The notes beneath the pieces were generated by a model that was not told the DNA's origin, did not search any database, and saw only the letters and a list, made by a program, of their open reading frames with translations. Position numbers and translations under genes: made by a program. Of a DNA stretch of 24,474 nucleotides, positions 21,848 through 24,474 are shown one piece after another. The stretch spans positions 1-24,474 of the IMG/VR virus record IMGVR_UViG_3300025141_000716. One strand, given 5' to 3'. How positions within the stretch are numbered: the first letter of the stretch is position 1; each line of letters starts with the position of its first letter. This stretch comes from a virus.

Positions 21848-21894
21848 AATTCCACGGGGACGCAAAGATATTTGAGGCCAAATTCCACGGGGAC
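21848..21894. repeat. Pair of 14-bp direct repeats AATTCCACGGGGAC
   Basis: Copies at 21848-21861 and 21881-21894 in the gap between the two minus-strand genes. They may be a protein-binding site or the trace of an insertion. No gene lies in this 164-base gap. Confidence 0.85.
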
Positions 21895-21923
21895 TGTCTT
21901 ACTTGTGGGGGTCGCCAAACCCT

Positions 21924-22790
21924 TCAGGGGGATTCGGGGTTAGGGGGGGGTGCCTCCTCTGGATCTACAGCCGACACCGCGCCACTATCCTGGGTTGGAG
22001 GTTGCCCATACTCTGCCTCAAAGTGCGCTATCGTAGCCGCCGCATGCTTGGGAATCGGCACGCCCATAGTCTCCGCGCGTGCCTTAATCCGGCGAGCACT
22101 ATAGTATCTGCTTTGTGCCCTAAAACGTGCATCCAAATCCAGCGTCTCCAATCCTGCGCCCTCGCCGCTGGCCGGCAGATCCTCAGCCGCATGAGGTCCA
22201 TCCGTCCGCTTGCGCCGCCGACTCTCCAGCGCCATTCGCGCCCTGGCCTGCAGCGACTCCGGCCCCTTCGTGCGCCCCTCATCGATCCGCTTCCTGGCCG
22301 TCGCATCCGTCCCGCCCAAGCTCTCCGCAAAGGCCCTCATATCAGAAGCCCGCTCCACCACCTGATTGATCTGCACCTGAATGTCTGGCCCCACCTTGTG
22401 CTGATTGGCTACCTCTATTAACTTGTCGTTCTGCAACGTCTTACGCACCCACTCCATATATCCTAACATCGCCGTCACGCTCCCCGCCTCGCACGCCTCC
22501 AGCAGCAAATGCAACACCCTGGGCAAGATCACCGTAGCCCCTGCCGCCACCGACTTCAGAGCCATCTGTGCCACGTCCGGATCGCTCATCAAGCGGCCCA
22601 CATCCCCAGCCGACCAACCGAGCTGGTCCATCAAAGCTTTGATCGATGGCGTCGCCTTGCGCAGCGCCTCGGGCGTGGCCAACCACTCGACCAAAACCTC
22701 CTTCTGCAGCTCAATATCCGAGACCACACCCAACTCCACCGCAACGGCCTCGTCCCGGACGATCTCTTTTCTGCTTCGCTCTTTACCCAT
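21924..22790 (-). CDS. Possible small terminase subunit or DNA-binding protein (288 aa)
   Basis: The ATG at 22790 is chosen because a promoter -10 lies 7 bases before it; upstream in-frame starts lie inside the promoter. Residues about 20-75 contain an HTH-like region (TPEALRKATPSIKALMDQLGWSAGD then VGRLMSDPDVAQMAL, split here in text). It is followed by a helical stretch TVILPRVLHLLLEACEAGS then TAMLGYMEWVRKTLQND, which resembles the oligomerisation part of small terminases. The C-terminal half is Arg/Ala-rich and then acidic/Pro-rich (EEAPPPNPESP) and probably disordered. The gene is about 5 kb from the terminase ATPase on the same strand, which is unusual for a small subunit. The assignment is tentative. 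Confidence 0.5.
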   Translation of the reverse strand: MGKERSRKEIVRDEAVAVELGVVSDIELQKEVLVEWLATPEALRKATPSIKALMDQLGWSAGDVGRLMSDPDVAQMALKSVAAGATVILPRVLHLLLEACEAGSVTAMLGYMEWVRKTLQNDKLIEVANQHKVGPDIQVQINQVVERASDMRAFAESLGGTDATARKRIDEGRTKGPESLQARARMALESRRRKRTDGPHAAEDLPASGEGAGLETLDLDARFRAQSRYYSARRIKARAETMGVPIPKHAAATIAHFEAEYGQPPTQDSGAVSAVDPEEAPPPNPESP

Positions 22791-22797
22791 AACCTTC

Positions 22798-22826
22798 AAC
22801 ATAAATAAAGACCCCACGCAAGTCAA
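22798..22826 (-). promoter_or_regulatory. Leftward promoter of the 288-aa gene
   Basis: Minus strand TTGACT (22826-22821), 17 bases, TATGTT (22803-22798), then 7 bases (GAAGGTT) to the ATG. The -35 lies in the proximal copy of a tandem 28-bp repeat. The short distance suggests a leaderless or nearly leaderless mRNA. Confidence 0.6.
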
Positions 22827-22868
22827 ACCCCGCAACTTCTCCCACGCAAGTCAAACCCCGCAACTTCT
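22813..22868. repeat. Tandem 28-bp repeat overlapping a promoter
   Basis: Two perfect adjacent copies (22813-22840, 22841-22868). Each contains AGTCAA, the complement of the TTGACT -35. Only the proximal copy has a matching -10. This is the layout of an operator duplicated next to the -35. Confidence 0.9.
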
Positions 22869-23653
22869 GCGACCCACTTACCAGTGGGCCTGATTAGCAA
22901 GTCCCCCCAAATACCCACTCGCCCAGCCCGTGATACTGCCAGCCCCTAAACCTCACCACCCCAACACCCTACCTCGCTGTCAGCCAAACCCCTAATAAGC
23001 AACTCCCCACTAGTTAGCCCCCTCACCTTGCCCCCGATCACCCGACTCCCCTACGCGTGCGCGCCCTTCCCCCCAGGCCACCCTCCCAACCGCCTCGTTT
23101 CCGGCGATTTTCCTGTTGTTTGCATGACGCTCAAAAGCCCCCACTCCCAATTATTACAAGCTCGGGCTCCCCGCCTCGCAAATAAAGGAATAACCACCCC
23201 GCGTCACTCGGACAGATACAGCCCTGTCCGAGAGGTCGCAAGCAAGCTTGCTGCAAACCGTACGTCTCTCTCTAAGTGCGAGGAATAAAACCCAAAGGCC
23301 CACCCATCTCATGCCGCAAACAGCGCGGCAAGAAGGCATGATTTCATGCCTCCCCATACGGCCTATCCAGCCTTATTCGATCCCCCTCCACCCCAACAGC
23401 CCCCGGCTGGATGGCGCCCTGCCACCATAGACCACCCACACCCATGGGAAGGTGGTGATTCACCGTCGCCGTCCCCCCACAAAAATAAGTCAAGCAACGA
23501 GCATCCCCTCTTTTTTTCCAACAAAGTGCCACAGTACGCGGATGCCTACCGCTGTAAACAGAAGGCGCCTCTCCTAAGCCTACATACACCGATTCATCTC
23601 CGCACTTTCTTGAAAATAAAGCCCCAACAGCCCTAAAGCCCCCTGCTCTTGCT
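22869..23653. other. C-rich gene-poor region with two hairpins
   Basis: About 785 bases without a convincing gene on either strand. The plus strand is rich in C-runs and poor in G over 22,870-23,110, and frames in it encode Pro-rich low-complexity products without ribosome sites. Two perfect hairpins are visible: CTCGGACAG/CTGTCCGAG (23207-23215 with 23224-23232) and AGGCATG/CATGCCT (23334-23340 with 23345-23351, 4-base loop). Possible roles are a replication or packaging region. No motif proves either. Confidence 0.6.
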
Positions 23654-23759
23654 TTGCTTGACTTATTTTTCAGTTGGGTTATCTCCCTCCAGAAGAGAGA
23701 GACAGCAGTTTCTCAAAAGCAGTTGGAACTCACCTCATCTCAAGGAGAAGAAGTCAATC

Positions 23760-23849
23760 ATGCACATTCACTACGATTCATCCGCACCACAGACCCCATC
23801 ACGCACACAGCAAAAGGCTACTGGAAGCACGCCTTTCCAGCTATTATGA
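23760..23849 (+). CDS. Tiny ORF with the shared ATGCACA start (29 aa)
   Basis: The ATG at 23760 is preceded by CTCAAGGAG and opens ATGCACA, the same leader style as the two ORFs to the right. The product (MHIHYDSSAPQTPSRTQQKA...) is short and polar. It ends in TGA overlapping the next ATG. It may be the first half of a gene whose frame broke at about 23,846. Confidence in a functional product is low. Confidence 0.35.
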   Translation: MHIHYDSSAPQTPSRTQQKATGSTPFQLL

Positions 23850-23959
23850 TGGAGGTCCGCTCCGAACTCGCAGAAGCCCTCAGCAAAGAGGAACGCACTC
23901 ACCTCGCTTCCATCGGCGTCGACCTGTCGCCGGTCCCTAACTACGACTATCCAAACTAG
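23846..23959 (+). CDS. Tiny ORF ending in YDYPN (37 aa)
   Basis: Starts as an ATGA overlap with the 29-aa ORF and has no own ribosome site. The product MMEVRSELAEALSKEERTHL... is a short helix followed by VDLSPVPNYDYPN. The last residues DYPN are shared with the next ORF because the 72-bp repeat begins inside the coding end. An open frame without ATG reaches upstream to 23654, so this could be the 3' part of a longer gene with another start. Confidence 0.4.
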   Translation: MMEVRSELAEALSKEERTHLASIGVDLSPVPNYDYPN

Positions 23960-24015
23960 TCACACGTTCAAATCGAGGGTGACTGTAAAGAACAGTCACC
24001 CTCTCACTCAAGGAG
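23944..24015 (+). repeat. 72-bp repeat with 12-bp hairpin, copy 1
   Basis: Matches 24274-24345 with one mismatch (offset 330). It covers the last codons and TAG of the ORF to its left, a perfect hairpin GAGGGTGACTGT/ACAGTCACCCTC (23975-23986 with 23992-24003, 5-base loop) and the CAAGGAG ribosome site of the ORF to its right. There is no T-run after the stem, so a processing, stability or translation-control hairpin is more likely than a terminator. Confidence 0.9.
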
Positions 24016-24022
24016 TTGCATC

Positions 24023-24289
24023 ATGCACACATCGAGCCTGGCTATCATCACATCCTGCTTGCGTCCCGACCTTGCCTCTCTGATAAAACTCGTGCACCAG
24101 GAGTGCGCCTACGCCGACTCTGCGCGGGCCATCCGAGCCCATGCACACTCCGCAAAGAACAGTTCCTCGATCGAGATGGAACTCGTGCAATGGAAGCGCA
24201 CCTACAACAGGAAAAAGGACTCTCCTCCCACGAGCATAGAAAAGAGGCGCACGATCGGATCGCCGGAAACGAGCGACTATCCAAACTAG
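24023..24289 (+). CDS. Small ORF between the two 72-bp repeats (88 aa)
   Basis: AAGGAG lies 7 bases before the ATG. The product opens MHTSSLAIITSCLRPDLASL, has a polar helical middle with two Cys, and ends ETSDYPN, the shared tail. Near the C-terminus, positions 24215-24260 are made of two fragments of the portal gene, one inverted, so residues about 65-80 (DSPPTSIEKRRTIGS) are not an original coding sequence. The function is unknown. The gene may be a variable cassette. Confidence 0.55.
   Translation: MHTSSLAIITSCLRPDLASLIKLVHQECAYADSARAIRAHAHSAKNSSSIEMELVQWKRTYNRKKDSPPTSIEKRRTIGSPETSDYPN
24215..24260. repeat. Rearranged fragment of the portal gene
   Basis: 24215-24242 (28 bases) is the exact reverse complement of 13250-13277, while 24241-24260 (20 bases) is an exact forward copy of 13282-13301. 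In the portal gene the two source pieces are neighbours separated by 4 bases. In the copy the first piece is flipped and the two pieces overlap by two A residues. Confidence 0.9.
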
Positions 24290-24345
24290 TCACACGTTCA
24301 AATCGAGGGTGACTGTAAAGAACAGTCACCCTCTCACCCAAGGAG
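24274..24345 (+). repeat. 72-bp repeat with 12-bp hairpin, copy 2
   Basis: Second copy of 23944-24015; hairpin at 24305-24316 with 24322-24333. The single difference is T to C at 24338. It again joins the end of one ORF to the ribosome site of the next. Confidence 0.9.
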
Positions 24346-24351
24346 CCAATC

Positions 24352-24474
24352 ATGCACACCATGAACATCATTCAGCGTATCATCCATCCGCAACGCCAGA
24401 TCAGCCCCGTCCACACTGAGCCCGTCGATCCTGTCGTGCAGCGCATAGCCAAGCACCACGAAGAAAGCACCATT
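24352..24474 (+). CDS. Small ORF, 5' part only (cut by window edge)
   Basis: AAGGAG lies 6 bases before the ATG, which follows the second 72-bp repeat. The visible 41 codons start MHTMNIIQRIIHPQRQ and stay open to the edge. The first residues resemble the previous ORF only in MHT. Too little is seen for a function. Confidence 0.55.
   Translation, partial: MHTMNIIQRIIHPQRQISPVHTEPVDPVVQRIAKHHEESTI

Noticed and set aside
23028-23288. 86-codon plus-strand frame in the gene-poor region
   Set aside because: Pro-rich product from C-rich DNA, no ribosome site, no folded-looking segment.
23658-23686. Promoter (TTGACT) before the mini-ORF array
   Set aside because: No -10 of reasonable quality at a suitable distance.
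1-24474. Cyanobacterial host from GCGATCGC sites
   Set aside because: Only two such octamers were noticed, too few to support a host call.

Overview
The window is part of a tailed double-stranded DNA phage (Caudoviricetes) or a prophage-like copy of one. The evidence is a head-to-tail morphogenesis block on the minus strand: terminase ATPase, terminase nuclease, portal, scaffold, major capsid protein, adaptor-like and nozzle-like proteins, and a long tail fibre. No integrase, ribosomal gene, tRNA or bacterial housekeeping gene is visible. No tape-measure protein is seen and the adaptor, nozzle and fibre genes follow one another, so a short-tailed (podovirus-like) particle is likely, but the left edge cuts the operon and this is not proven. 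The host cannot be named. Most genes have good Shine-Dalgarno sites, while three genes at promoters look leaderless, with the -10 box only 6-7 bases before the ATG.

Layout. Positions 1-17,879, minus strand, read right to left: a small winged-helix protein, a terminase split into ATPase gene, 66-aa gene and nuclease gene, a membrane protein, an unknown 203-aa protein, portal, scaffold, major capsid protein, two small virion-like proteins, a methyltransferase-glycosyltransferase fusion, a 146-aa protein, adaptor, a 52-aa gene, nozzle-like protein, tail fibre, then seven small genes (one cut by the window edge). Many junctions are ATGA, TAATG or TGATG overlaps, so translation is coupled. A near-consensus promoter precedes portal, and a 10-bp GC hairpin follows the capsid gene.

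Positions 17,880-20,834, plus strand: a divergent promoter region, then small regulatory-looking genes (NrdR-like zinc ribbon, Cro/XRE-type HTH, AlpA-like HTH, MerR-like HTH), a DUF5675 protein and several unknowns. Two neighbouring HTH genes share a 59-bp near-identical block.

Positions 20,835-21,360 hold no gene. They contain a strongly structured RNA-like sequence that resembles the HEARO/omega RNA of IscB/IsrB nucleases but has no nuclease gene beside it, followed by a tandem array of six roughly 20-bp iteron-like units arranged as three doublets. Two minus-strand genes follow: a coiled-coil protein and a possible small terminase. The latter's promoter sits in a duplicated 28-bp element. 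Positions 22,869-23,653 are C-rich and gene-poor. The right end (23,760-24,474) holds tiny plus-strand ORFs separated by an almost perfect 72-bp repeat with a 12-bp hairpin. One ORF carries a rearranged piece of the portal gene.

How the parts fit: the minus block builds and fills the virion. The plus block and right end look like control and accessory functions. The RNA, the iterons, the split terminase and the repeat-flanked mini-ORFs are the least ordinary elements.
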